Source: Candidatus Scalindua sp.
GTDB taxonomy: Bacteria; Planctomycetota; Brocadiia; Brocadiales; Scalinduaceae
DNA: 64,000 nucleotides
Direction: 5' to 3'
NCBI GenBank assembly: GCA_030748215.1
Contig: JASMMK010000016.1
Span: 1-64,000, forward strand
Of this stretch, positions 36,636 to 46,058 are shown piece by piece. A program made the position numbers and the translations under genes. The notes beneath the pieces were generated by a model. That model saw nothing but the letters and a program-made list of their open reading frames with translations, was not told the origin of the DNA and searched no databases. How positions within the stretch are numbered: the first letter of the stretch is position 1; every line of letters starts with the position of its first letter.

Positions 36636-38432
36636 TTGAAAATTAATCGTATTCGCAATTTTTGCATAATAGCACACATTGATCATGGCAAGTCTACACT
36701 TGCCGATTGTCTGCTTAAAACAGCAGAGGCAATTAATCCGAGAAAATTCCGTGACCAGTTGTTAGATAATATGGATCTGGAACGTGAACGTGGTATTACC
36801 ATAAAAGCAAGTGCAGTTACCCTGGACTATGAAAAAGATGGAGAGATATACTCTCTAAACCTGATAGATACACCGGGACATGTTGATTTCAGTTATGAAG
36901 TGTCACGTAGTCTCAGCGCATGTGAGGGTGCATTGCTTCTGGTTGACGCGGCACAGGGGATCGAAGCGCAGACAATAACCAACATGTACATGGCAATGGA
37001 GAAGAATCTTGAAATTATACCTGTTCTCAGCAAGATAGATATAAAGTCTGCCAGACCGGAGGAGGTAAGTGACGAGATTGTCAGCATCCTTGGTGAAACA
37101 GACGAAGATGTTATTGCAGTGAGCGCCAAGACCGGCGTTGGAATAGAAGGAGTTTTTGATGCAATAATAACGCGTATGCCACCACCGGAAGGTGATTCAG
37201 ACCTACCATTACGTGCTTTGATCTTTGATTCAGTTTATGACGATTACCGTGGAGTAATAGTATATTTCAGGATTTTTGACGGTTCTATCAAGGTCGGTGA
37301 TAACATTTTAATGATGAAGACGAACAGATCGTTTCTGATTACTGAGTTGGGAGTATTCAGGCCTGAAATGACTTCGGTAGACAAATTAAGTGCCGGAAGT
37401 GTAGGCTATTGTGTTGCCAGCATAAAATCGATACATGATGTCCATGTAGGTGACACTATAACATTAAAAGAAAAGAAAACCGAGGAGGCTCTGCCGGGTT
37501 ACCGCAAACCGCTACCGATGGTCTTTTGTGGGTTATACCCAACTGCCAATACGGATTTTATGCCTTTAAGAGCTGCGATAGAGAGATTATGGCTTAACGA
37601 TTCCTCTTTCACATTTGAACCTGAAACTTCCCAGGCGTTGGGATTTGGATTCAGATGCGGATTTCTTGGGCTTTTGCATATGGAGATTGTACAGGAACGA
37701 TTAGAGAGGGAGAGTAATGTCGGGTTGGTACAGACGGCTCCGACTGTAACATACGAAATATTAACACATGATGGTAAGATAATGCATATTGACAATCCGG
37801 AGAAATTACCTCCTGTAGGTTCTATACAAGAGTTTAGAGAACCGGTAGTTGAGGCAAGAATTATACTTCCATCTGAGTTTATCGGCGCAATTATGCAGTT
37901 GGTAGACGAGAAAAGAGCCACATATAAGAGCACAGAATATCTGGGTGAAAAACGAGCCGTACTCACGTATACAATGCCATTAGGAGAGATAATCTTTGAT
38001 TTCTATGATAAGTTGAAATCATTAACAAGAGGGTTTGGTACTCTGGACTATGATCTTATCGGTTACGTACCGGATGATCTTGTAAAACTGGATATACTGG
38101 TTGGCGGACAGAAGGTGGACGCATTATCATGTATTGTTCATCGAAAGAAGGCTGATTACAAAGGTAGAGGTTTGGTAAAGAATTTAAAGAAAGATATTTC
38201 ACGTCATATGTTTGAGATACCTATTCAAGCAGCTATCGGTAGCCGCGTCATTGCGAGGGAGACAATACGTGCAATGTCAAAAAATGTTACTGCGAAATGC
38301 TATGGTGGTGATGTAACCAGGAAACGAAAACTCCTTGAGAAGCAGAAAGAAGGAAAAAAGAGGATGAAGAACGTCGGAAATGTAGAAATTCCACAAAGCG
38401 CATTTTTGTCTGTTCTATCCACAGGTGATTAA
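36636..38432 (+). CDS. lepA: Elongation factor 4 (back-translocase)
   Basis: The 598-residue GTPase has G1 AHIDHGKST, the DTPGHVDF G3 motif and the LepA-specific C-terminal domain (KNVTAKCYGGDVTRKRKLLEKQKEGKKRMK). It acts on stalled ribosomes to back-translocate tRNAs. The start is TTG at 36636 with a GGAG Shine-Dalgarno. Length and domains match EF4. lepB follows. Confidence 0.96.
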   Translation: MKINRIRNFCIIAHIDHGKSTLADCLLKTAEAINPRKFRDQLLDNMDLERERGITIKASAVTLDYEKDGEIYSLNLIDTPGHVDFSYEVSRSLSACEGALLLVDAAQGIEAQTITNMYMAMEKNLEIIPVLSKIDIKSARPEEVSDEIVSILGETDEDVIAVSAKTGVGIEGVFDAIITRMPPPEGDSDLPLRALIFDSVYDDYRGVIVYFRIFDGSIKVGDNILMMKTNRSFLITELGVFRPEMTSVDKLSAGSVGYCVASIKSIHDVHVGDTITLKEKKTEEALPGYRKPLPMVFCGLYPTANTDFMPLRAAIERLWLNDSSFTFEPETSQALGFGFRCGFLGLLHMEIVQERLERESNVGLVQTAPTVTYEILTHDGKIMHIDNPEKLPPVGSIQEFREPVVEARIILPSEFIGAIMQLVDEKRATYKSTEYLGEKRAVLTYTMPLGEIIFDFYDKLKSLTRGFGTLDYDLIGYVPDDLVKLDILVGGQKVDALSCIVHRKKADYKGRGLVKNLKKDISRHMFEIPIQAAIGSRVIARETIRAMSKNVTAKCYGGDVTRKRKLLEKQKEGKKRMKNVGNVEIPQSAFLSVLSTGD

Positions 38433-38515
38433 GATTACGGGATTGATACAGTTGGTAATCCGAAAGATATTTAATTGATAACATATAAAACTGATTATTT
38501 AACGACGAATTTAAT

Positions 38516-40021
38516 ATGACCAAACCAGACTTAAAAAACGGTATTGAAAAAAAGAAGAGTAAGAAGGAAAAGGGTTTCTTTCGTGAAAATATCGAATCGA
38601 TCCTGATAGCGGTTGCACTGGCCTTTGTATTGAGGATCTTTGTAGTGGAAGCATTTAAGATACCTACAGGATCTATGGCCCCAACATTATTGGGAGTGCA
38701 CAAAAATGTAAAATGCCCTAACTGTAATTGGAAATTCAAAAGTAACCATAATGTCGATTATGTAAAATGTTCAAATTGCCTTTATAAAATTCGTATATCA
38801 AATAACGGGAGAAAGGGCGGTAGCAGGATACTTGTAAACAAGTTTTCTTACGATTTCGGCAATCCCAGGAGATGGGATGTTGCTGTGTTCAAATATCCGT
38901 TTGGTGATGTTACATGCATGTCATGTGGCTTCTCTTCAAGTCAATCAATGATGTGTGAAAAATGTACTAATTCTCCGAAAAGAGAAAACTTTATCAAGGG
39001 CAAGGTTAATAGTTTTTTTAAACGCTCTTTTGGTATTAAACAATATCATTCTGTGCTATGTAAATCGTGTAATACAACGAGTACAATTCTTTGCGAACAG
39101 TGCGGATCTACAAATGTACATGTTGTCCGCAAGAATTACATAAAAAGACTAATTGGTTTACCTGAGGAGGATTTGCAGGTTGCAAATGGGGATATATACA
39201 TTAACGGTAAAATAACAAGAAAACCGGAAAAGGTCCAGGATGCACTTTGGGTACCAATCTTTGATAGTAATTATCCCGCGAAACAGGAAATAGTTAAAAA
39301 CTGGGAAGCAGATGACGAATTCTGGAAAATAAGCAAAGAGCAGTTACATTTAAAAATACCTGATAATAGTAAACAAAAATCTTATATTACGTTTAAAAGA
39401 GAAATTACTGATTATAGTGTTTATAACAGTGAGATTATTGATGCAATAAGTGCGGATGTAATGTTAGCATTCGATGTGACTACGACTGGGAAAAGTGGTG
39501 GTATTTCAATATTACTGGAGGAGGACGAAAAAACATACGAGATCTTTATTCGATCGAGGGATGAACAAAAGGAGACTCATCTAGAGATTTCAGATTCGAT
39601 TGTTGATAGTAATGCAGACGCTTTTATAGATCCACAAAAAACATCCAGAATTGAATTTTCAACTGCTGACAATGAAATTATACTGAAGCTGAACGACTCA
39701 GTTATTTTTTCTCACACATATGATACTGATTTATCATCATTAGAGGGATATACAAAATTCAGCAGCTTAAAGCTTGGAGGAATAAATACAGAAGCAGTTT
39801 TTAAGAATATTAAAATTTCTCGTGATGTTTTCTATACAGAATCCGGAAAATGGGGAACGTTTAATCCTGTCGAGATCAGCGAAAAGCAGTACTTCTTTCT
39901 TGGTGATAACAGCAGAAACAGTAATGATAGCCGGTATTGGAAATTTGTTCCTGAAAGTAATTTAGTGGGAAGGGCCTTTATGGTATTCTGGCCTGTAAAA
40001 ACTATTAAAATTATCAAGTAG
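38516..40021 (+). CDS. lepB: Signal peptidase I with three zinc-ribbon cysteine pairs and beta insert
   Basis: The 501-residue protein is much longer than the usual 200-320. An N-terminal membrane helix (about 27-45) is followed by the serine nucleophile S53 (PTGSMAPT) and the general base K210 (YIKRLIGLPEE). Between them lie three Cys quartets: C67/C70/C85/C88, C134/C137/C147/C150 and C182/C185/C193/C196, each like a zinc ribbon. Residues about 240-450 form a separate beta-rich insert, resembling the jelly-roll domains found in planctomycete proteins, before the box E FLGDNSRNSNDSRYW. It probably cleaves signal peptides at the outer face of the inner membrane. Confidence 0.9.
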   Translation: MTKPDLKNGIEKKKSKKEKGFFRENIESILIAVALAFVLRIFVVEAFKIPTGSMAPTLLGVHKNVKCPNCNWKFKSNHNVDYVKCSNCLYKIRISNNGRKGGSRILVNKFSYDFGNPRRWDVAVFKYPFGDVTCMSCGFSSSQSMMCEKCTNSPKRENFIKGKVNSFFKRSFGIKQYHSVLCKSCNTTSTILCEQCGSTNVHVVRKNYIKRLIGLPEEDLQVANGDIYINGKITRKPEKVQDALWVPIFDSNYPAKQEIVKNWEADDEFWKISKEQLHLKIPDNSKQKSYITFKREITDYSVYNSEIIDAISADVMLAFDVTTTGKSGGISILLEEDEKTYEIFIRSRDEQKETHLEISDSIVDSNADAFIDPQKTSRIEFSTADNEIILKLNDSVIFSHTYDTDLSSLEGYTKFSSLKLGGINTEAVFKNIKISRDVFYTESGKWGTFNPVEISEKQYFFLGDNSRNSNDSRYWKFVPESNLVGRAFMVFWPVKTIKIIK

Positions 40022-40039
40022 CCATATTGAGGATATAAG

Positions 40040-40840
40040 ATGAAATTAATTCAGGCGGTTGAAATAACTAAATCATATGGTAAAAAGATGGCGGTAGACC
40101 ACATCAGCTTTGAAGTTCACTCCGGTGAGATAGCAGGCCTTCTTGGACAAAACGGTGCCGGTAAAAGTACGGCATTTGCAATGGTTATCGGTATGATCAA
40201 ACCGGATCATGGAAAAGTTTACTTTCGTGGAGCTGATGTTACTGATATGCCGATATATATGCGTGCCAGATTGGGCATGGGTTATCTTTCACAACAACCA
40301 TCGATTTTTCAACGTTTAACAGTTGAAGAAAACGTTTTAGCTGTTCTTGAAACACTGCAAATTGATTATAGAGAACGAATGAAAAAACTGAATCAGGTAT
40401 TAGGAGAATTGGGATTGACGCATTTATCAAAAAAAATGGCTTTTACTCTTTCTGGTGGGGAAAGAAGACGACTCGAAATTGCAAGAGCGATATCTACCTC
40501 TCCCTCTCTTATCCTTCTGGATGAGCCGTTTTCATTTATTGACCCAATCGCTGTTGCTGAAATTCAGGATATTGTCTTAAGCCTTAAGGAAAAGGGTATT
40601 GGGATTTTGATAACAGACCATAATGTGAGGGAAGCGTTAAGTATTACGGATCATTCGTATATATTAAATACTGGATCTATAATAACAAGCGGAACTACAC
40701 AAAAGTTGATTAGTGATCCGCTTGCAAGAAAGTCATATTTTGGTGAAAACTTCCTGAGCAACGATATAAGAGCCAAAGCATCATTTAAAACATATGGTGA
40801 AGAAGGCGAAATGCAAGAGGACGAAGCGGAAGATGGTTAA
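40040..40840 (+). CDS. lptB: LPS export ABC transporter ATPase
   Basis: The 266-residue protein has Walker A GQNGAGKST, signature LSGGERRRLEIARA, Walker B LILLDEPFSFIDP and the H-loop ITDHNVREAL, all in the LptB arrangement. It powers lipopolysaccharide transport with LptFG. About 25 residues of acidic tail (GEEGEMQEDEAEDG) exceed the normal 241. It follows lepB by 18 bases, and its presence indicates a Gram-negative envelope. The Lpt permeases are not in the window. Confidence 0.93.
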   Translation: MKLIQAVEITKSYGKKMAVDHISFEVHSGEIAGLLGQNGAGKSTAFAMVIGMIKPDHGKVYFRGADVTDMPIYMRARLGMGYLSQQPSIFQRLTVEENVLAVLETLQIDYRERMKKLNQVLGELGLTHLSKKMAFTLSGGERRRLEIARAISTSPSLILLDEPFSFIDPIAVAEIQDIVLSLKEKGIGILITDHNVREALSITDHSYILNTGSIITSGTTQKLISDPLARKSYFGENFLSNDIRAKASFKTYGEEGEMQEDEAEDG

Positions 40841-40957
40841 AACATTAAATACGTGATAATATCCTGATCACGGCAGAGTTTGAACAATTATACTTTCTGG
40901 TTTTCTGTGCAACACATTTCCCTGTCAGCATTGTCATATCTCTCATTCTTTGACTTT

Positions 40958-41863
40958 CTAGCAAAAAATTGAGATGTCAACTATAGTTGCAACCATCAAT
41001 ATCATACTTATAATTCCATTAACGGTAAAGAAAGCCAGGTTTATTTTTGACAGGTCATGTGGTTTGATAAGAGTGTGCTCGTAAATCAGCATTATACCAA
41101 CAAAGACAACCCCTCCAAAGTATACATATTTAAGATTCGTAAAGTACATAAATACGAATAATGTGATTACTACGAAAAAATGTAATACTGAAGATAATAT
41201 TAGCGAATTCTTGATTCCCATCATCTTAGGGATCGAATGGAGTTTGGACTTAATATCATGTTGCAGATCCTGACATGCATATATAATATCGAATCCCGCA
41301 GTCCAAAGTAGCACTGCAAAGGCAAGTATAAAAGGTGCGGCATCAATTCTACCGGTTACACCGATCCAGGCACCTATTGGAGATAATGAGAGAGAGAGCC
41401 CTAGAACAATATGTGAGAAATTAGTAAATCTTTTAGTATATGAGTATCCAAAAATTACCATGAGTGCAAACGGAGATATGATTAAGGAGAGACGATTCAA
41501 CATTCCGGCACAGACAATAAACAAGATTGAGCAAGATATTGTAAAAAACCACAAATTCGTTTTACCTATAATGTCCTGGAGTTGAATTCGATACGCAGTT
41601 CTGGGGTTGTGTATATCATATTTGGCATCTACAAGCCTGTTAAAAGACATTGCACAGCTACGAGCCATAACAAGCGCACCAATTATTAACAAAAGCTGTC
41701 TTATTTCTGGCATCCCACCCGCCGCAATAAAAGCACTCATCACAGCAAAAGGAAATGAGAAGATAGTATGTGAAAATTTAATTAATTTAAAAATGGTAAA
41801 AAACCTTAAAAACCTGTTTTGTTCAGGTTTTACACCATTTTCTTCAGTTTTGGTGCTATTCAT
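40958..41863 (-). CDS. UbiA-family prenyltransferase (MqnP/UbiA-like)
   Basis: The ATG at 41863 (MNSTKTEENG) is preferred to an in-frame TTG 33 bases upstream. The roughly 301-residue membrane protein has the two aspartate-rich motifs, NRLVDAKYD and DIIYACQDLQHD, and the KFSHTIFSFPFAVMSAF start typical of the putative 4-hydroxybenzoate polyprenyltransferases that in futalosine-pathway organisms act as MqnP. It should prenylate an aromatic quinone precursor at the membrane. No mqn gene is adjacent, so the symbol is withheld. Confidence 0.85.
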   Translation of the reverse strand: MNSTKTEENGVKPEQNRFLRFFTIFKLIKFSHTIFSFPFAVMSAFIAAGGMPEIRQLLLIIGALVMARSCAMSFNRLVDAKYDIHNPRTAYRIQLQDIIGKTNLWFFTISCSILFIVCAGMLNRLSLIISPFALMVIFGYSYTKRFTNFSHIVLGLSLSLSPIGAWIGVTGRIDAAPFILAFAVLLWTAGFDIIYACQDLQHDIKSKLHSIPKMMGIKNSLILSSVLHFFVVITLFVFMYFTNLKYVYFGGVVFVGIMLIYEHTLIKPHDLSKINLAFFTVNGIISMILMVATIVDISIFC

Positions 41864-41977
41864 ATATAAAAATCTGGTTACATGGTTTGTAAACAATTAA
41901 AGTAATTTGATTTATTCGTCGGCTGTTACTATATGACAGTTATGATAACATTTACGAAAAAGTTTACAAATATATTT

Positions 41978-42050
41978 GTCTCTTTCTCTCCTAAAGTCCC
42001 TGCTTACATTAGATATATTCGTTTTTGTAAATAACAGAGGAGAGAGAGAC
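41978..42050. other. Imperfect inverted repeat in rny-ubiA spacer
   Basis: GTCTCTTTCTCTCCT (41978-41992) and AGGAGAGAGAGAC (42038-42050) can pair over 13 bases with a small bulge, enclosing 45 bases. It is purine/pyrimidine-biased, so part of the match may be chance. Confidence 0.35.
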
Positions 42051-42165
42051 TACTGTTGATGACAGGAAATATGACTAGTATCTGAAGCAATCTATTGATT
42101 TAATTCCTTTTAATTGCTTGACTTCCATTTGCCAGTTATATAAGATCCAGATTATTTTATAGTGT

Positions 42166-42273
42166 CTTGTACTATCTCTTGACTGCTTAGTCGTTAACTT
42201 ATAGAGATTAGTACAAGTTTATATAGTCGAGTCTTACAGATTGAAGACTTGAGAATGGAAGACCATTTGTCTT
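42166..42273 (+). ncRNA. Stem-loop cluster in the putative rny leader
   Basis: Three consecutive hairpins: CTTGTACTATCTCT (42166-42179) with AGAGATTAGTACAAG (42203-42217), a 14-bp stem with one bulge that encloses GACT/AGTC; TCGAGTCTT (42227-42235) with AAGACTTGA (42244-42252); and AAGAC/GTCTT (42259-42273). Their spacing is regular and they lie 325 bases before the coding region. This could be a structured leader or a small RNA; no known Rfam family is recognised. Confidence 0.45.
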
Positions 42274-42597
42274 AACATGGAATGTTTCTTTGGTTTTATA
42301 CTAAAGTTAAATTAAGATGTAACTTCTTATGTTAATTATAGTTACTATTTTAATTTGAAGTTTAACGAAGTTAGTTTTTAGATAGAACCATATTGTTAGT
42401 ATGAGACCATTCCATATATAGGTACTTCAAGTACTTATTATAAAGATCGAGTGTTAATTGTTAACGCTTGTTGTTCGTATACTTCCATTCTTTCACTCCT
42501 CAATTCTGTAATACTTCAGTTTTTGTATATCTATAGAGATTCTAGAGCTTCATTCAATTTTGTTTACTATTTTTTGAATGCAAGGAGGAGATGGCTT

Positions 42598-44163
42598 ATT
42601 GATTATATTACTTCAAATCCATTAATATATTTTCCAATACTTCCAGTTTGCATAGTTTTCGGCTTCTTAATATGTTTTCTGTTTTTTCGATTACGTAAAG
42701 TAAGCAGAGAAAAAGCATCCAAGACCGTAATTAAGGAAGCCGAGGAAGAGGCGGAGAGAATTGTTAAAGGCGCTGATATTGCCGCCAGAGAAGAGTTGTA
42801 CAAACGGAAAGAAGGCTTTGAAAAAGAGACACAGGATACAAGGCAGGAATTACGCCAGCTGGAAAAACGTTTGAGCAAAAGAGAAGACAATCTTGAAAGA
42901 AAGATTGATATCATGACTAAGAAGGAGAAGTACGTAGAGAGTATGGCGGCCAGCCTGTCGAGCAAAGAGAAAGAGGTTAATAAGAAAAGCTCTGAACTTG
43001 ATGGTCTGATTCAAGAAGAAAAAAATACTCTTTATAAGGTATCAGGGTTATCTGCAGATGCCGCAGAGAAATTATTACTAAATCGTCTGGAAAAAGAGCT
43101 TGAAAGGGAGTGTGCCGGTTTAATAGAGAAATACACAAATAAGGCCAAGGATGAGGCTGAGCAAAATGCTATTTCAATTGTAGGTACTGCCATACAGCGA
43201 TACACGGCGAACAATACGATAGATAATGTTGTCAGCACAATAGAGCTTCCAGGTGATGAAATGAAAGGGAGAATTATTGGTCGAGAAGGCCGTAATATAC
43301 GTGCCTTTGAGAAAGCAACTGGTGTCGATGTAATAGTTGATGACACCCCTGGTATTATTGTCCTTTCCGGTTTTGATGGCGTGCGTAGAGAAGTTGCCAG
43401 ACTGGCCATGAAGAAATTAATTGTGGATGGAAGAATTCATCCTGCACGTATAGAAGAGATCGTGCAAGAAACTGAAAAAGATATTGAGCAGATTATTATT
43501 GAAACAGGCAAACAGACAAGCTTCGAACTGGGAATACATGATTTGCATCAGGAAATAATTAAATTGATAGGCCGTTTAAGATATCGTACCAGCTATGGTC
43601 AGAACCAGTTACAGCACTCAATAGAGGTTGCACATCTTGCTGGAGTGCTGGCTGGTGAATTGAAACTTAACGCACAGACAGCAAGGAGGTGTGGTCTTTT
43701 ACATGACATAGGTAAGGTACTTAGTGCAGAAGTAGAAGGAACTCACGCCCTTGTTGGAGCTGACTTTGCTAAGAGGTACGATGAAAAGGCAGAGATAATC
43801 AATGCAATCGCATCACATCATGAAGAAGTTCCTTCAGAAACGGTCTATTCTGTTCTGATAAACGCTGCAGATGCAATCTCTGCAAGTAGGCCGGGGGCCA
43901 GACGTGAAACTCTTGAAAAATATGTTAAACGTCTGGAAAAACTGGAAAGTGTCGCAATGTCTTTTAGTGGTGTTGAGAGCGCGTATGCCATACAGGCTGG
44001 CAGAGAAGTCAGGGTTATCGTTCATCCGGATAAAGTCAGCGATAATGCCGCCTCAAAGATTTGCTATGATATTGCCAAGAATGTTGAAGAAGAGCTTGAA
44101 TATCCGGGAGAAGTGACAGTTACTGTGATTAGAGAAAAACGGGTAGTTCAGAAGGCAAAGTGA
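42598..44163 (+). CDS. rny: Ribonuclease Y (non-standard start)
   Basis: The protein (about 521 residues from the ATT at 42598) has an N-terminal membrane helix (about residues 13-30), a long coiled coil, a KH domain (GRIIGREGRNIRAFEKATGVD) and an HD phosphohydrolase domain (HSIEVAHLAG, LLHDIGK). RNase Y starts mRNA decay at the inner membrane. A strong Shine-Dalgarno is at 42582-42588 but no in-frame ATG, GTG or TTG follows it: ATG 42591 reads a 3-codon frame. ATT at 42598 (9-base spacing) fits best; in-frame TTG 42574 lacks a Shine-Dalgarno, and a one-base error is also possible. Confidence 0.9.
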   Translation: MDYITSNPLIYFPILPVCIVFGFLICFLFFRLRKVSREKASKTVIKEAEEEAERIVKGADIAAREELYKRKEGFEKETQDTRQELRQLEKRLSKREDNLERKIDIMTKKEKYVESMAASLSSKEKEVNKKSSELDGLIQEEKNTLYKVSGLSADAAEKLLLNRLEKELERECAGLIEKYTNKAKDEAEQNAISIVGTAIQRYTANNTIDNVVSTIELPGDEMKGRIIGREGRNIRAFEKATGVDVIVDDTPGIIVLSGFDGVRREVARLAMKKLIVDGRIHPARIEEIVQETEKDIEQIIIETGKQTSFELGIHDLHQEIIKLIGRLRYRTSYGQNQLQHSIEVAHLAGVLAGELKLNAQTARRCGLLHDIGKVLSAEVEGTHALVGADFAKRYDEKAEIINAIASHHEEVPSETVYSVLINAADAISASRPGARRETLEKYVKRLEKLESVAMSFSGVESAYAIQAGREVRVIVHPDKVSDNAASKICYDIAKNVEEELEYPGEVTVTVIREKRVVQKAK

Positions 44164-46007
44164 TGCACATTAGTTATGATGTAATAGTTGTTGGTGGAGG
44201 ACATGCCGGGTGTGAAGCTTCACTGGTGTCTGCAAGAATGGGCATGCAGACTGCATTGCTGTCAATGAACCTTGACACAATTGCGCAAATGTCTTGTAAC
44301 CCCGCAATTGGCGGATTGGCAAAAGGTCAATTAGTACGTGAAATTGATGCGCTTGGTGGCGAGATGGGAAAGGTAATTGATGAAACCGCCATCCAGTTCA
44401 GACTTCTAAACGCCAGTAAAGGACACGCAGTACGATCACCTCGCGCGCAAGCAGATAAAAAACTTTATCAATTTACAATGAAAAAGAGATTGGAAGAGCA
44501 GGACAATCTCTCGTTACGACAGGATAGCGTCGAGAAAATTGTAATTGAAGATAGAGATGTTCTGTATTTAATTGGTAAAAGCGGTACAAAATACAGGTCG
44601 AAGGCTGTAATTATAACAACAGGTACTTTTCTGAATGGATTAATTCACATTGGTAGCTCACAGGTACGTGGAGGAAGATCAAGTGAGCCATCATCCGATA
44701 AATTATCTGCCTGTTTACTGGATCTGGGTTTTGAGATAGCAAGGCTTAAAACAGGTACTTCACCACGCCTGAACAGTCGCAAGATTAACTACGATATCTT
44801 GCGGGCCCAGGAGGGTGATAAACACCCTACACCATTCTCCTTCTCTACTGATAACATCCAAAGACCTCAGATAAATTGTTATATAACACACACAAACAGA
44901 TCTACACACGAAATTATTAAGTCAAATCTGGATCGATCTCCACTCTACACAGGACAAATCGAGGCTACCGGACCAAGATATTGTCCTTCCATTGAAGACA
45001 AAATAACCCGGTTTCCTGATAAGGAACAACATCAAATATTTATTGAGCCGGAAGGACTGGATACCACAGAAGTATATTGTAATGGAATCTCTACCAGCGC
45101 TCCATTTGATGTCCAGGAAGCGATGGTTCATTCCATAAAGGGGTTAGAGAAAACTAATATCACACGATATGGATATGCGATAGAATACGATTATGTCCCA
45201 CCGACTCAAATCAAACCAACGTTAGAGTCAAAGAAAGTTGAGAACCTGTTTCTGGCAGGCCAGATAAACGGTACTTCTGGTTATGAAGAAGCAGCCGCAC
45301 AAGGACTTATGGCAGGAATAAATGCGGTATTAAAAATTCAAAACCGAGAACCCTTTCTTCTGGATCGATCAGAAGCGTATATTGGCGTATTAATTGATGA
45401 CCTGGTGACAAAAGGGACTCGTGAACCTTATAGAATGTTCACCTCAAGGGCAGAGTATAGACTTGTTCTCAGACATGATAATGCGGATAGAAGGCTCATG
45501 AAATATGGTTATCAGTATGGCTTGATTAATAAAGATCAAATGGATAAGTTGCGCGAAAAAGAGGAGATTATTTCAGAAACAAATAAGTACATCGAACACA
45601 AAAAATACGGGGCAGATTCATTGATTAAATTATTGAGGCGGCCAGACATGAATTTTAGTGACTTGCTTGGATTAGACAAAGAATTAAGGGACAGAAATAT
45701 CTCATTCTCTGCACAAGAACAGGTAGAAATTGAGGCTAAGTATAAAGGCTATATCAGTAGACAGAATCAGCAGATCGAGAAGTTCAAAAAAATGGAAAAC
45801 TTATCACTACCTACACAATTCAACTATGACAGCATACCTGGATTGAGGAAAGAAGCGCAACAGAAGCTGGACCTGCTTCGCCCGGTTTCATTGGGACAGG
45901 CCTCTCGCATTTCAGGAGTATCACCTGCAGATATTTCAATACTGATGGTCTATTTGTTGAGTAAAGGTAAAAATGATACTCAATCAGTATCTATGCAAGC
46001 ACGCTAA
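44163..46007 (+). CDS. mnmG: tRNA uridine 5-carboxymethylaminomethyl modification enzyme
   Basis: The 614-residue FAD enzyme modifies the wobble uridine of certain tRNAs together with MnmE. It has the dinucleotide fold VGGGHAGCEASL, the CNPAIGGLAKGQLVREIDALGG segment, and the GTSGYEEAAAQGLMAGINA part. The ATG at 44163 overlaps the rny stop as TGATG; a GTG at 44160 is an alternative. It is probably co-translated with rny. It ends 51 bases from the convergent rho. Confidence 0.95.
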   Translation: MHISYDVIVVGGGHAGCEASLVSARMGMQTALLSMNLDTIAQMSCNPAIGGLAKGQLVREIDALGGEMGKVIDETAIQFRLLNASKGHAVRSPRAQADKKLYQFTMKKRLEEQDNLSLRQDSVEKIVIEDRDVLYLIGKSGTKYRSKAVIITTGTFLNGLIHIGSSQVRGGRSSEPSSDKLSACLLDLGFEIARLKTGTSPRLNSRKINYDILRAQEGDKHPTPFSFSTDNIQRPQINCYITHTNRSTHEIIKSNLDRSPLYTGQIEATGPRYCPSIEDKITRFPDKEQHQIFIEPEGLDTTEVYCNGISTSAPFDVQEAMVHSIKGLEKTNITRYGYAIEYDYVPPTQIKPTLESKKVENLFLAGQINGTSGYEEAAAQGLMAGINAVLKIQNREPFLLDRSEAYIGVLIDDLVTKGTREPYRMFTSRAEYRLVLRHDNADRRLMKYGYQYGLINKDQMDKLREKEEIISETNKYIEHKKYGADSLIKLLRRPDMNFSDLLGLDKELRDRNISFSAQEQVEIEAKYKGYISRQNQQIEKFKKMENLSLPTQFNYDSIPGLRKEAQQKLDLLRPVSLGQASRISGVSPADISILMVYLLSKGKNDTQSVSMQAR

Positions 46008-46058
46008 TCAAATGTACATTCGAGTTGATTCAGGAAGAGATTTTCTGGAAACGTAGGA

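Larger units (their letters stand above)
41864..42597. other. Long intergenic/leader region upstream of rny
   Basis: This 734-base stretch between divergent ubiA and rny has no convincing gene. It holds a near-perfect 13-bp inverted repeat (41978-41992 with 42038-42050), a run of three stem-loops (42166-42273), and a strong Shine-Dalgarno (AAGGAGG, 42582-42588). Confidence 0.6.
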
